34,258 bases of DNA from Euprymna scolopes. Lineage: Eukaryota > Mollusca > Cephalopoda > Sepiida > Sepiolidae. Within the stretch, counting starts at the first letter, position 1. Each line of letters begins with the position of its first letter. Where the stretch lies: the NCBI GenBank assembly GCA_024364805.1, contig CM044511.1, positions 40,413,218 to 40,447,475 on the forward strand, in the 5' to 3' direction. Under the pieces are notes generated by a model, which was given only the letters and a program-made list of their open reading frames with translations, did not search any database and had not been told where the DNA came from. Positions 13,133-22,675 of the stretch are shown piece after piece. A program made the position numbers and the translations under genes.

Positions 13133-13177
13133 ATATATATATATAATTATATATATATATATATATATACATAGATG

Positions 13178-13211
<34 letters not shown>
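13133..13211. repeat. Compound (TA)n microsatellite
   Basis: These are TA runs broken by aatta and by a short acatagatgtataa interruption. Ordinary slipped-strand simple repeat. Confidence 0.95.
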
Positions 13212-13214
<3 letters not shown>

Positions 13215-13373
13215 CATTTCTGGCCATCTTTGCCAACAAGGGGGGCAAAATTAAGTTCCTCCTTTTTTTTTTTCTTGCTTAAACCAGCCGTCCCGTCTAG
13301 AATGTTGTTTGTGGCATTCATGTTAGTGGTCCTGCATTAATGAATTTTAAATGGACAGACATAATTATACATA

Positions 13374-13381
13374 TATTATTA

Positions 13382-13441
<60 letters not shown>
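13374..13441. repeat. (ATT)n trinucleotide microsatellite
   Basis: About 22 ATT units run here with one G interruption near 13384. Read on the minus strand they give an Asn-rich frame that is an artefact. Confidence 0.95.
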
Positions 13442-13442
<1 letters not shown>

Positions 13443-13785
13443 CATTCCGCCCCCTGCTGTAAATGCAAGGATGCAAATTTAAATTAATTTGATAAGCAGG
13501 CACCACTATTATATATACGTATTCAGCATACTTAATGACTTGTTCTAAAGCTGTTGAATTGTCTTATATCTGTGTTGAAAATGATAGCTTTTCACAGCTT
13601 TATATATAGAATATCAACATGTAGTTAATCGCTTGGTATACTTAGATCTTGAAAATAATGCACGCATGTTTAACTGAGAGTAATAGCCATACAATTTTCC
13701 ATTTAATTTCTTCTATTAAATGTATTAGTTTTAATAAAATAAAACACGCATTAAGTGAGCTTGAAAGTCAACTCACAATGCAATA
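13442..13785. other. Unique AT-rich sequence, no feature
   Basis: No coding signature or repeat is seen before the first Helitron-type start at 13786. Confidence 0.5.
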
Positions 13786-14325
13786 TCTATATATATATAT
13801 AAAAGAGAACGTGTATGTGTGTATGTATGCTCGCTTTTCCTCGATGCCCACGAAAGGCTTCTTTAAAAGAAGCGCTTGCTCGCTTCACACCTTTTAAAAC
13901 TTTTTATATCATCAATAAATTGTAATATCTACGAATTATCAACTGAGCTCGCCTATCTATTTCATTTTATTGACTTTCAAACGTTAATTATTCCACATTT
14001 CCCGCATCGGTCACATTCGGTTTTCGGTATAAAAAAAGCAAACCTGGATTTTAATCACAGGCCCAGAGACAGTTTGGTCAATGTCGACTTCGTCTTCGCT
14101 CCTCCAAATAAACATGGAGCGGCTTTTTAAAAACAAACCCATTTATTCAAAACTGTCCCGCACAAAATAACTGCTGAATACCTATCGCCGTCACGTCAAT
14201 AAAAAAACGCGCACCTGTTTTTTTTAAAAACACTTTACTATTTTCCAACTGCGCGTCGTCAACGCTTCGGCTTTTTTTCACATACCTCGAAAAACACCCG
14301 GGCAATGCCGGGTACACCTCGCTAG
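13786..14325 (+). mobile_element. Non-autonomous Helitron-type element 1
   Basis: It starts A|TCTATATATATATATAAAAG at 13786. It ends with ACCCGGGCAATGCCGGGT (14296-14313; 6-bp perfect stem ACCCGG/CCGGGT), eight bases, then CTAG at 14322-14325, followed by T. TC start, 3' hairpin, CTRR end and A|T target are the diagnostic Helitron features. At 540 bases it has no room for a Rep/helicase gene and shows none. A 5' (GTAT)-like microsatellite sits just inside the start. Element 2 begins three bases after its end. Confidence 0.75.
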
Positions 14326-14973
14326 TATCTATATATATAAAAGCGAAATATATGTGTGTTTGTGTGTATGTTTTTGTGTCTGCATAAAACTTTCGACAGA
14401 TACAATAAAAAATTCTATAACTTGGTGTCATATGAAAGCACCACGTTCCGGACGATCAATATCGAAAAATTGGCTCAAAGTGACCATCAGAAGTGCCTCA
14501 ACTGATCGATTTTCTGCAGGCGAGCCAAAAAAAGTGACATTTCAGTGTTAAGCATTACATATTTTTATATCGATTTATAACTGCCCCCAAAAATACGGCC
14601 GCTAACTCTTCTACATAAAGTATACACGCGGCCGTTTATTTTCGGTCAACTTGAATTTTTAACACCTGCTGAGTCATGTCATGTGATCTTTACGTCGGCA
14701 ACCTCTAATGGCGGTCTTAATTTACAATTTACAAATGTTGCTATCGATATAAAAATTAATTAAAGCTAAACTATGAACTTCTACGCTATGGCAACATTAC
14801 CAAAGTTATTACCACATTCAAAATAGTAAGACTCGATAGTTAAACTAAAAATAATAAGCCAAACATGTGAACTAAAAAAAAATATACGCTTACAAAAAAT
14901 ATTAACGAATGACGTTTTAAAAATAAAAACAGCCAGACGCCATTTTTCAGTCTTTATAGTAAGGCAGACGAAG

Positions 14974-14974
14974 T

Positions 14975-15006
<32 letters not shown>
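14974..15006. repeat. (GA)n microsatellite
   Basis: This is a GAGA run with one AA interruption, inside Helitron-type element 2. Confidence 0.95.
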
Positions 15007-15055
15007 TGTCTAGACAGATTCGACAGGGAGGCGGCTCAACAACGCATGCGTCAGA

Positions 15056-15076
15056 TGACGTCATGACGTCGTGACC
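15056..15076 (+). promoter_or_regulatory. Cluster of CRE/ATF-like TGAC words
   Basis: A perfect palindromic CRE (TGACGTCA, 15056-15063) is followed at exactly 8-base steps by TGACGTCG (15064-15071) and TGACC (from 15072, GTGACC). It lies about 55 bases upstream of the tRNA-like segment at 15120. CRE/ATF sites upstream of Pol III genes are known from some vault-RNA and viral small-RNA promoters. Whether this cluster does anything here is unknown. Confidence 0.3.
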
Positions 15077-15119
15077 TGATTTAATAAAATAGTTGATAAA
15101 CCGAACAAACTTTATATAC

Positions 15120-15191
15120 GCCGCTTTAGCGTAGGTAGTGAAGGGTTGGTTCATTATCTAAACGCCTTGGGTTCGAATCGTGGTGCGAGAT
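15120..15191 (+). repeat. tRNA-like segment with A and B boxes (SINE-head type)
   Basis: TAGCGTAGGTAG at 15127-15138 fits an A box (TRGCNNAGYNGG) with two mismatches. GGTTCGAATC at 15170-15179 is a good B box. The spacing, about 43-44 bases from A-box start to B-box start, is that of a real tRNA. A T run (15196-15202) follows and could terminate Pol III. The acceptor and T stems pair poorly (for example only one Watson-Crick pair in the T stem), so it is not a functional tRNA. It is better read as a tRNA-derived promoter carried by Helitron-type element 2. Confidence 0.5.
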
Positions 15192-16039
15192 GTCATTTTT
15201 TTCGATTTTTTTCATTTAAATATGTAACCCTGTATTATTTAAGCCATTTTTCACGCAACGTTCGTTCGTTTTTCTAGTTTAATTTGTGTTTACAGCCCCC
15301 GCTTAATTAAAACGTTGTTTTATTGTCTTACTTCGCTTATTACAATGCTTACATCGTCATCGTCGTCATCGGGACGCTCGACGACTTTCCAAAATCTTTC
15401 ACTTCTGGCTGGCCGATTTTATTTTCAAACTTCACCTTCGATCCTACCCCCGGTTTCTTTTTTATTTAACATCACACACCCCTACAAACACCCGGGCAAC
15501 GCCGGGTACCCCTCACTAATCTCTTTATATAAAAGCGAAAATGTATGTATGTATGTTTGTGGGTCTGCTAAAAACTTCACCACTCACAACAAACATTCAC
15601 AAACTTGGAATCATATTAAAGCGCCACCCTCCGGACGACAAATATCGAATTTTTGGTCTATTAGGACCATCAGAAGTGGGACAGTTGAACGATGTTCTGC
15701 CGGGGGGCACAAAAAAGTGACATTTTAATGATATTTATTCGTAATTTACCAAACGCTGAATCATGTCACGTGACCCTGACGTAAACAAGCTGTACTGGCG
15801 ATATGTATATGAAAACATTGAATAGAGACTTTTGTTATCGGTAAAAAAGACACATCATACACATCAAAATACAAAAATGTCACGTTAGGAAAACGTTACC
15901 AAAGTTATTAGTACGTTAAAAATAATTAGATACGATAGTTAAACGAAAAATAACAAACACAAAAATGTAAAAAATGAAAAAAATTAGGACGTGTTTGTGC
16001 AGTATAGGTCACATTTGAACAATTCAGAAGGTGCTTGCG

Positions 16040-17770
16040 CAGTATATATGCAAGTGAACTCCATTGGATGTTGCTTCATTATCAGATTCCATTATATTAA
16101 TATACAATCATTGTTATAATATGCAAGTGACCCCCCTTGAATGTAGCTTCATTGTCGACTTCCATTACATTAATATACCATCATTGTTAATATATGCAAG
16201 TGACCTCCCTTGCGTGTAGCTCCATTGTCGAATTTCATTAGATTAATATACAATTATTGTTATAATATGCAAGTGAACTCCCTAGGGTATAGCTCCATTG
16301 TCGAATACCATTAGAATTATATACAACCATTGTCATAATATGTAAGTTACCTCCTGTGGATGTAGCTTCATTGTCGAATACCATAAGATTAATATAAAAA
16401 AAAATTGTCATGATAGGTAAGTTTACTCCCTTGGATGTAGCTACATTATCAAATTCTATTAGAATAATGTACAATCATTATAATATGATAGTGACCTCCC
16501 TTTGGTGTAGCTTTATTGTCGAATTCTATTAGATTAATATACAATCATTTTTATAGTATGCGAGTGAACTACCTTCGGTGTAGCCTTACTATCGAAGTCA
16601 ATTAAATTAATATACAATCATTCTCAATATTATGTAAGTGACATCCCTTGGGTGCAGCTTTATTGTTGAATTCCATTATAATCATATCCAATCATTGTCA
16701 TAATATGTAAGTGACCTCCCTTGGATGTAGCTTCGTTGTAAAATACTTTTAGATTTATATACAATCATTCTCATAATATGTAAGTGTCCTAATTTGGATG
16801 TAGCTTCATCGTCGAATACGATTAGATTAATATAAAATAATTGTTATGATATGTAAGTTACCTCCCTTGTATGTAGCTTCATTGTCAAATTCTCTTAGAA
16901 TAATACAATCATTATAATATGCAAGTGATATCCCTTGGGTGTAGATTCATTATCGAATTCCATTAGATTAATGCACAATCATTGTTACAATATGCAAGTG
17001 ATCTCCCTTGGATATATAGTCATTGTCGAATACCATTAGAATAATATAAAATTATTGCTGTAATATACAAGTGACTTCCATAGAGTGTAGCTTCATTGTA
17101 AAATACCATTAGATTAATATGCAATATGTAAGTGACCATTTAGTGTAGTTTCATTCTAGAATTATATTATATTTACATAAAATCATTGCTATAATATGCA
17201 AGTGACCTCCCTTGGAAGTAGCTTCATTGTCAGATTCCATTAGAATAATATACAATTGTTGTTATAATATGCAAGTGATCTCCCTTGAATGCAGATTTAT
17301 TGTCGGATAGCATTAGATTGATATACAATGATTATTATAATATGTAAGTGGCGCCCCTTGAATGTAGCTTTGTTGTCGAATACCATTAGAATAATATATA
17401 ATCATTGTGATAGTATGCAAGTAAACTCCCTTGGATGTAGCTTGATTGTCGAATACCTTTAGAATAAAATCATTGTTATAATATTCGATTTACATCCCTT
17501 GGGTGTAGTTCGTTGTCTAATATCATGAGATTAATATACAATCATTGTTATAACATGTGAGTGACATCCCTTTGGTGTAACTTCATTGTCGACTACCATT
17601 ATATTACGCAAGTGGCTTCACTTGGCTGTAGTTTCATTTTCGAATAAAATTAGATTAATATACAATCATTGTTATAATATGCAAGTGACGTTCCTTTGAT
17701 GTAGCCTCATTGTCGAATACCGTTAGATTAATTTGCAATCAATGTAATATTATGCCAGTGAACGCTCTTG
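16040..17770 (+). repeat. ~73-bp tandem repeat array, about 23 copies
   Basis: The word gcaagtgacctcccttgg (variants) recurs at about 16050, 16122, 16195, 16269, 16342, 16417, 16489, 16562, 16637 and onward to 17752, i.e. every 72-75 bases. Each unit also carries gtagcttcattgtcgaat and attaatatacaatcattgtt. Copies differ from each other at many positions and a few are shortened (near 17110-17170 and 17590). It begins about 500 bases inside Helitron-type element 3. Confidence 0.95.
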
Positions 17771-17787
17771 GACATGGCGTCATAGCT

Positions 17788-17972
17788 GGATATTTGTACA
17801 AGCATAATACCCAGCGTTGCCGGGGATTGCATAAGAAAGGTGGATATATGTAGTAGAAAAATACCCGACGTTGCCTGGGATTGGATGACATGGGTTGGAT
17901 GTTTCCAACGAGAATACCTTGGATCGGATCAGATGGGTGGATATTTGTGCTAACAGAATACCCCATATAGAA
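17788..17972 (+). repeat. ~53-bp minisatellite, left array (about 3.5 copies)
   Basis: Units begin with ggatatttgt/ggatatatgt near 17788, 17842, 17897 and 17938. They carry aatacccagcgttgccgggg-type cores. The reverse complement of the second unit (CCCAGGCAACGTCGGGTATT) resembles the Helitron-like 3' terminus at 24667. The array sits exactly at the left border of the 158-bp satellite. Confidence 0.85.
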
Positions 17973-17974
17973 AG

Positions 17975-20900
17975 ATTGTGCAATTATGTCGTAAAATTAT
18001 GAAAAAATATTTCCAGATTAGTAACATATCCAAGAATTATGAAAAATGATGTAATGCAAGTAATTTGTTGGTGTGTTTATAATGAAATAACACGCCAGAA
18101 AATGTCACAAATAATCATTTTAGCAAAAGTAAAGGATATTATGTGGGTTAAATTATGAAAAACGATTGTCGAAATTAGTAACATATCCAAGAATTATGAA
18201 AAGTGATTAAATGTAACTTATTGGATTGGTGTTTTTATAATGAAATGAACAGCCCAGATATAGTCTTAAAGTTAATATTTAATTAAGAGGGGTCGATTAT
18301 GTGTGTTACATCATTAAAAATGATTGTAAAAATTAGTAACATATCCAAGAAAAGTGAAAAAGTATGAAATGTGAGTTATGTGATTGGTGTGTTTGTAATG
18401 AAATTACCAGCACAGACAATGTCTCAAATGTATTAATTTAGTAAGAGGAAAAGGAGTATGTGTGTTAACTCATGAAACATGATTGTCGAAATTAGTTACA
18501 TATCCAAGAATTATGAAAATTTATGATATGTTAGTTATTTGATGTGCATATTTGTAATGAAATAGACACCCTAGACATGGTTTATTTTTAGTAAGAGAAG
18601 GGCGATTATGTGTGTTAAATTATCGAGAATAATTGTCGAAATTAGTAATTATCCAAGAATTTCGAAAAATCGTAAAATGTGAGTTATTTGATGTGTGTGT
18701 TTATCATGAAATAACCAGTATCAATGTCTCAAAGTTTTTATTTTAGCAACATAAAAATGAAATAAACATCCCAGATATTGTCAGTATTTTAGCAATAAAA
18801 AAAACCCTGCCAGACAATGTCTCAAAGTTATTATTTTAGTAAGAGGAAGGAGATTATGTGAATAATGAAAAAATGAGTGTTGAATTTAGCAACATATCCA
18901 AGAAATATGAAAAGTGATTAAATGTAAGCTATATGTGTTTATAATGAAATAAACATCCCATATATAGTCTAAAACGTATTATTTTAGTAAGAGGGGGTTA
19001 ATGATGTGGGTTATATGATAAAAAATGATCGTAAAAATTAGTAACATATCCAAGAATTATTAAAAATGTGTAAATTTGAGTTATTTGTTTGGTGTGTTCT
19101 TAATAAAATAGAAAGCCAAGTTGATGTATTAAAGTTATAATTAGTGTTAAATCAAGAAAAACGATTATCGATATTAGTAAAATATCCAAGAATTATAAAA
19201 AATGATGACATGTGAGTAATTTTATTACTGCGTTTGTAATTAAATAGACAGCCCAGACAATTTCTCAAATATATTATTTTAGTAAGAGGTGGACGATAAT
19301 GTTGGGTAACTCATGAAACATGATTGTCGAAATAAGTAACATATCCAAGAATTATGAAAAATATGGCATGTAAGTTTTTATTTATTTCTGTTTTATAATG
19401 AAATAAGCAGCCGAGAAAAATCCTCAGAGTTATTTTTTAGAAGGACGGGGTAAATTATGTGGGGGTATTCATGAAAAATGACTGTTAAAATTAGTAACAT
19501 GTCCAGGAATTATGAAAAATGATGAAATGTGAGTTATTTGATTGGTGTGTTTGTAATAAAATAAATAGCCAGATAATAGTTGTAAGTTATTATTTTAGTA
19601 AGAGGAAAAGGGATTGTGCTGGTTAAATCATGAAGAATAACTGTCAGAATTAGTAACATATCCAAGAATTATGAAATGTGATAAAATGTGAGAATTAATG
19701 TGTTTGTAATGAAATAACCAGTCAGACAATCTCACAAAGTAATTATTTTCGCAAAAGGAAATGGCATTATGTTGGTTAAATTATAAAAAAAACGATTATC
19801 GAAATTAGTAACATATCCAAGAATTATGAAAAGTGATTAAATGTAAGTTATTGGATTGATGGGTTTATAATGAAATGAATAGACCAGATATAGTATTAAA
19901 GTTAGTATTTTAAGTAAGAGTGGATCGATTGTGCGGGTTACAGAATTAAAAATGATTGTTGAAATTATTAATATATCCAAGAATTATGAAACATTATAAA
20001 ATGTGAGTTATTTTATTGATGTGTTGATAATGAAATAATAAGCAAGACAATGTATCACAGTTATTGTTTAGCAAGAGGAGAGGGGATTATGTGGGTTAAA
20101 TAAAATAAAACGATTGTCAAAATTAGTAACATATCTAAGAATTATGAAAAACGATAAAATATGAGTTATTTGATTGGTTTGTTTATCATGAAATAACCAG
20201 AGACAATGTCTCAAAGTTATTATTTTAGCTAGAGGAAAGGGGATTATACGGGTTAAATCATGAAAAACGATTGTCGAAATTAGTATCATATCCAGGAATT
20301 ATGATACGTTATTAAATGTAAGTTATTTGATTGGTGTGTTTATAATGAAATACAAAGCCCAGATATTGTCTGAAAGTTAGTATTTTGGAAAGAGGGGGCG
20401 ATTATGCGGGTAAAATCTTAAACAATGATTGTCGAAATTAGTAATATATCCAAGAATTATGAAAAATGATTAAATGTGAGTTATTTGATTGGTGTGTTCG
20501 TAATGAAATAGCAGGCTAGAAGATGTATCAAAGTTGTTATTTTCGCAAGAGGAACGGGATCATGGCGGTTAATGAGGGGCGATTATGTGGGTTACTTTAT
20601 TTAAAATTATTCTCGAAATTAGTAGCATATCCAAGAATTATTAAAAATGGTAAAATGTGAGTAACTTGATAGATGTGTTTGTAATGAGAAAAACCAGCCA
20701 TACAATGTTTGAAATTTATATTTAAGTAATAGGAGGTGGCGATAATATAGATTAACTCATGAAAAATTATTGTCGAAATTAGTAACATATCCAAGAATTA
20801 TGAAAAATGAAGTTTTAGTTATTTGATTGGTGTGTTTATAATGAAATAAACAACCCAGTCAATGTAGCAAATTTATGATTTTAATAAGAATTGGGCGATT

Positions 20901-21333
20901 ATATGTGCGCACTCATTAAATTTGAGTGTCGAAATTCATAACATATTCAAGAATTAAGAACAAATGATGAAATGTGAGGTATTTTATTGATGTGTTTGTA
21001 ATGAAATAAACAGCTTAGAAATGTCTCAAAGGTATTTATTTTAGTAAGAGTAGAGGGATTATGTGATTGAACTCAGAAAAAATGACGTTTGAAATTAGCA
21101 ACATATCCAAAAATTATGAAAAATGATGAAATGTGAGTTATTTTAATGGTATATTCATAATGAAGTAGATATACCAGACAATTTATGAAAGTAATTATTT
21201 TAGGAAGAGGTGGCGATTATTTGGGTTACTTCATTAAAAATAATCGTCGAAATTATTAACATATTCCAGAATTATGAAAAATGGTATAATGTTACTTACT
21301 TTGTTGGTGGGTTTGTAATGAAATAACCAGCCA
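17975..21333 (+). repeat. ~158-bp satellite array, about 22 monomers, running into an assembly gap
   Basis: The landmark gaaattagtaacatatcc recurs at about 18018, 18174, 18332, 18491, 18641, 18874, 19037, 19174, 19331, 19489, 19649, 19804, 19964, 20122, 20278, 20437, 20619, 20778, 20936, 21093 and 21250. Spacings are mostly 155-160 bases, with a few odd steps (137, 182, 233) from partial duplications. Each monomer also has gtgagttatttgattggtgt, gtaatgaaataaacagccca and cgattatgtgggttaaatca. Divergence between copies is high and no higher-order period was seen by eye. The small minus-strand frames (20068-20289, 20597-20794) are satellite artefacts. Confidence 0.96.
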
Positions 21334-21528
21334 NNNNNNNNNNNNNNNNNNNNNNNNNNNNNNNNNNNNNNNNNNNNNNNNNNNNNNNNNNNNNNNNNNN
21401 NNNNNNNNNNNNNNNNNNNNNNNNNNNNNNNNNNNNNNNNNNNNNNNNNNNNNNNNNNNNNNNNNNNNNNNNNNNNNNNNNNNNNNNNNNNNNNNNNNNN
21501 NNNNNNNNNNNNNNNNNNNNNNNNNNNN
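21334..21528. other. Assembly gap (195 N)
   Basis: A run of N breaks the 158-bp array. The true length of satellite here is unknown and may be larger than drawn. Confidence 1.
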
Positions 21529-21745
21529 AATATATACTAGCAGAATACTTAGCGTTGCCTTGGATTGATTTAGATTGCTTGAAATATATACTAACAGAAT
21601 ACCTTGCGTCGCCCAGGATGCTATGAGATTTATTGAGATATATACTATCAAAACACCCAGCGTTGTCGGGATTGAATGAAATAGGTGCGAATATATTAGC
21701 AAAATACCTGGCACCGCTTGGGATTTGATGAGATAAATGTTTTGC
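21529..21745 (+). repeat. ~53-bp minisatellite, right array (about 4 copies)
   Basis: Units start with tatatactagc/tatatactaac/tatatactatc/atatattagc near 21531, 21585, 21641 and 21690. They carry cores such as acccagcgttgtcgggattg. It is the same repeat and orientation as 17788-17972, so the 158-bp array is bracketed by it. On the minus strand each unit ends GCTAGTATAT, as in a Helitron 3' end. Confidence 0.88.
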
Positions 21746-21947
21746 ATATTTCCTGTCCTTGCATATACATGCTGTAAATTACCTACCCTAGGTAAGATAC
21801 AATTATTTCATATGTGCAATACCCGTCTATGTAGGTAAAATATTCTTTTGCTTGAAAAGCAAATGCTACATAAACGTACACAATTCCTCTCTCATAATAA
21901 TAATAATTATATTTCAAAGCAAATTCAATTGTTTCACTGTTTATACG

Positions 21948-21978
21948 GTCCCGAGCCACGCCGGGTAGCCCCGCTTGT
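21948..21978 (+). mobile_element. Degenerate Helitron-like 3' terminus
   Basis: TCCCGAGCCACGCCGGGT forms a short CCCG/CGGG stem and is followed by AGCCCCGCTTGTTAG. It aligns with the ends of elements 1 and 2 but has lost a clean CTRR. It is the best candidate right end for element 3. The stretch 21746-21947 between it and the array shows no other feature. Confidence 0.5.
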
Positions 21979-22019
21979 TAGGAAATAAAACACATATGTC
22001 ACTTGCTGAAATTTAAATC

Positions 22020-22350
22020 AAACATAAAAAAGTAATTTAATTTTTATTTATTGCGGACTATTATCCTCATCTGTTCTTAGTTGTTTCACGACTTTTCGGC
22101 AAACTATTTTCTGGCCGTCGTCGGACGGCAATCACGACAGGTAGGAACTCTGAATCTCCTAACTGCAATCACTACAATTACTGCCTTCCCTAGTTTTGTC
22201 TTCTCGCAACGTGTTGGCCAAGTAACCCGCTGCCCGGCTTTCGGTAGAATTGAAACCGCTACTTTCAGACAATTCTCACCTGGAACCCTACAGATTCAGC
22301 GTCTCTCTCAACTGCGCCATGTGGCCCGAAATGCGATCCAGGTTGTATTT
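22020..22350 (-). mobile_element. tRNA-headed SINE-like element
   Basis: On the minus strand, TGGCGCAGTTGA (22308-22319) matches an A box at 11 of 12 positions. GGTTTCAATTC (22247-22257) is a weak B box at a somewhat long spacing. The body ends with GAAAAGTCGTGAAACAACTAAG, GATGAGGATAATAG and an A-rich AATAAATAAAAATTAAATTA tail near 22020-22060. The forward frame 22081-22410 is only this repeat read backwards. The family is unassigned; cephalopod SINE families would be the first comparison. Confidence 0.6.
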
Positions 22351-22402
22351 TTTGATCTTATAAATTCATGTGTATTTATAATCTTATCTTCCACAGTCCG
22401 TA

Positions 22403-22675
22403 CCGAATGATATATATTATTTAAATAGAATTCATTGAGATGAGTATTATTTATGATTTTTTTTATTTATTGCGGCCTATTATCCTCATATTTTCTTAGT
22501 TGTTTCACGACGGTTCGGCCAGCTACATATGTGCCCTTCGTCAGGTGGTAAGAGATAGTTGGCCGAAAAATTCGTGAAACAACTACGAAAAGATGAGGAT
22601 AATAGTCCACAATGAATAAAAATAATACTCATCTCAACAGATTCCATTTAAATAATATATAAAAAGTAAATTACA
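22403..22675. repeat. Large imperfect inverted repeat made of two SINE-tail copies
   Basis: The left arm (about 22405-22525) and right arm (about 22558-22675) are reverse complements over roughly 115-120 bases with scattered mismatches. Both carry tattatcctcat...tagttgtttcacga and gatgagtattatt in opposite orientation. The spacer is only about 30 bases (near 22526-22557). The left arm has the same orientation as the SINE-like tail at 22020-22130. As RNA or single strand this would form a long hairpin. Confidence 0.85.

Larger units (their letters stand above)
14328..15519 (+). mobile_element. Non-autonomous Helitron-type element 2
   Basis: It starts A|TCTATATATATAAAAGCG at 14328. It ends with ACCCGGGCAACGCCGGGT (15490-15507), eight bases, then CTAA (15516-15519; CTRR), followed by T. 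Its first ~570 bases match element 3: tataaaagcg, GGACGA-CAATATCGAA, GACCATCAGAAGTG, aaaaaagtgacattt, tcatgtcaYgtga and ttaccaaagttatta recur in order. Inside are a GA-rich tract, a cluster of TGAC words and a tRNA-like B box. It encodes no Rep/helicase. The small forward frames 14354-14551 and 15315-15728 are incidental; the second crosses the element boundary. Confidence 0.78.
15520..21978 (+). mobile_element. Candidate satellite-bearing Helitron-type element 3
   Basis: The start A|TCTCTTTATATAAAAGCG at 15520 immediately follows the CTAA of element 2, and about 500 bases of element 2-like sequence follow. The interior is tandem repeats: ~73 bp (16040-17770), ~53 bp (17788-17972), ~158 bp (17975-21333), an assembly gap, and ~53 bp again (21529-21745). 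After about 200 bases of unique DNA comes TCCCGAGCCACGCCGGGT (21948-21965). This matches the element 2 hairpin at 15 of 18 positions and is followed by a degenerate CTTGTTAG end. Joining start and end into one 6.5-kb element is inference. The arrays may have grown by unequal exchange or been inserted later. Helitron-like elements with central tandem repeats are known in molluscs (the bivalve pearl/HINE type). Confidence 0.45.

Noticed and set aside
15120-15191. Functional tRNA gene
   Set aside because: The box spacing is right but the acceptor and T stems do not pair, so it is called tRNA-like only.
16040-21333. CRISPR-like array
   Set aside because: Units are contiguous diverged tandem copies with no identical short repeat separated by unique spacers, and the context is eukaryotic.
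22500-22560. Hammerhead-ribozyme-like core (CTGACGA ... GGCCGAA) on the minus strand in the SINE tail
   Set aside because: CUGANGA and GAA-like words are present in order with a possible short GGCC stem between them. The sequence after GAA does not fold into a stem III with a UH cleavage site, and the other tail copies do not preserve the core.
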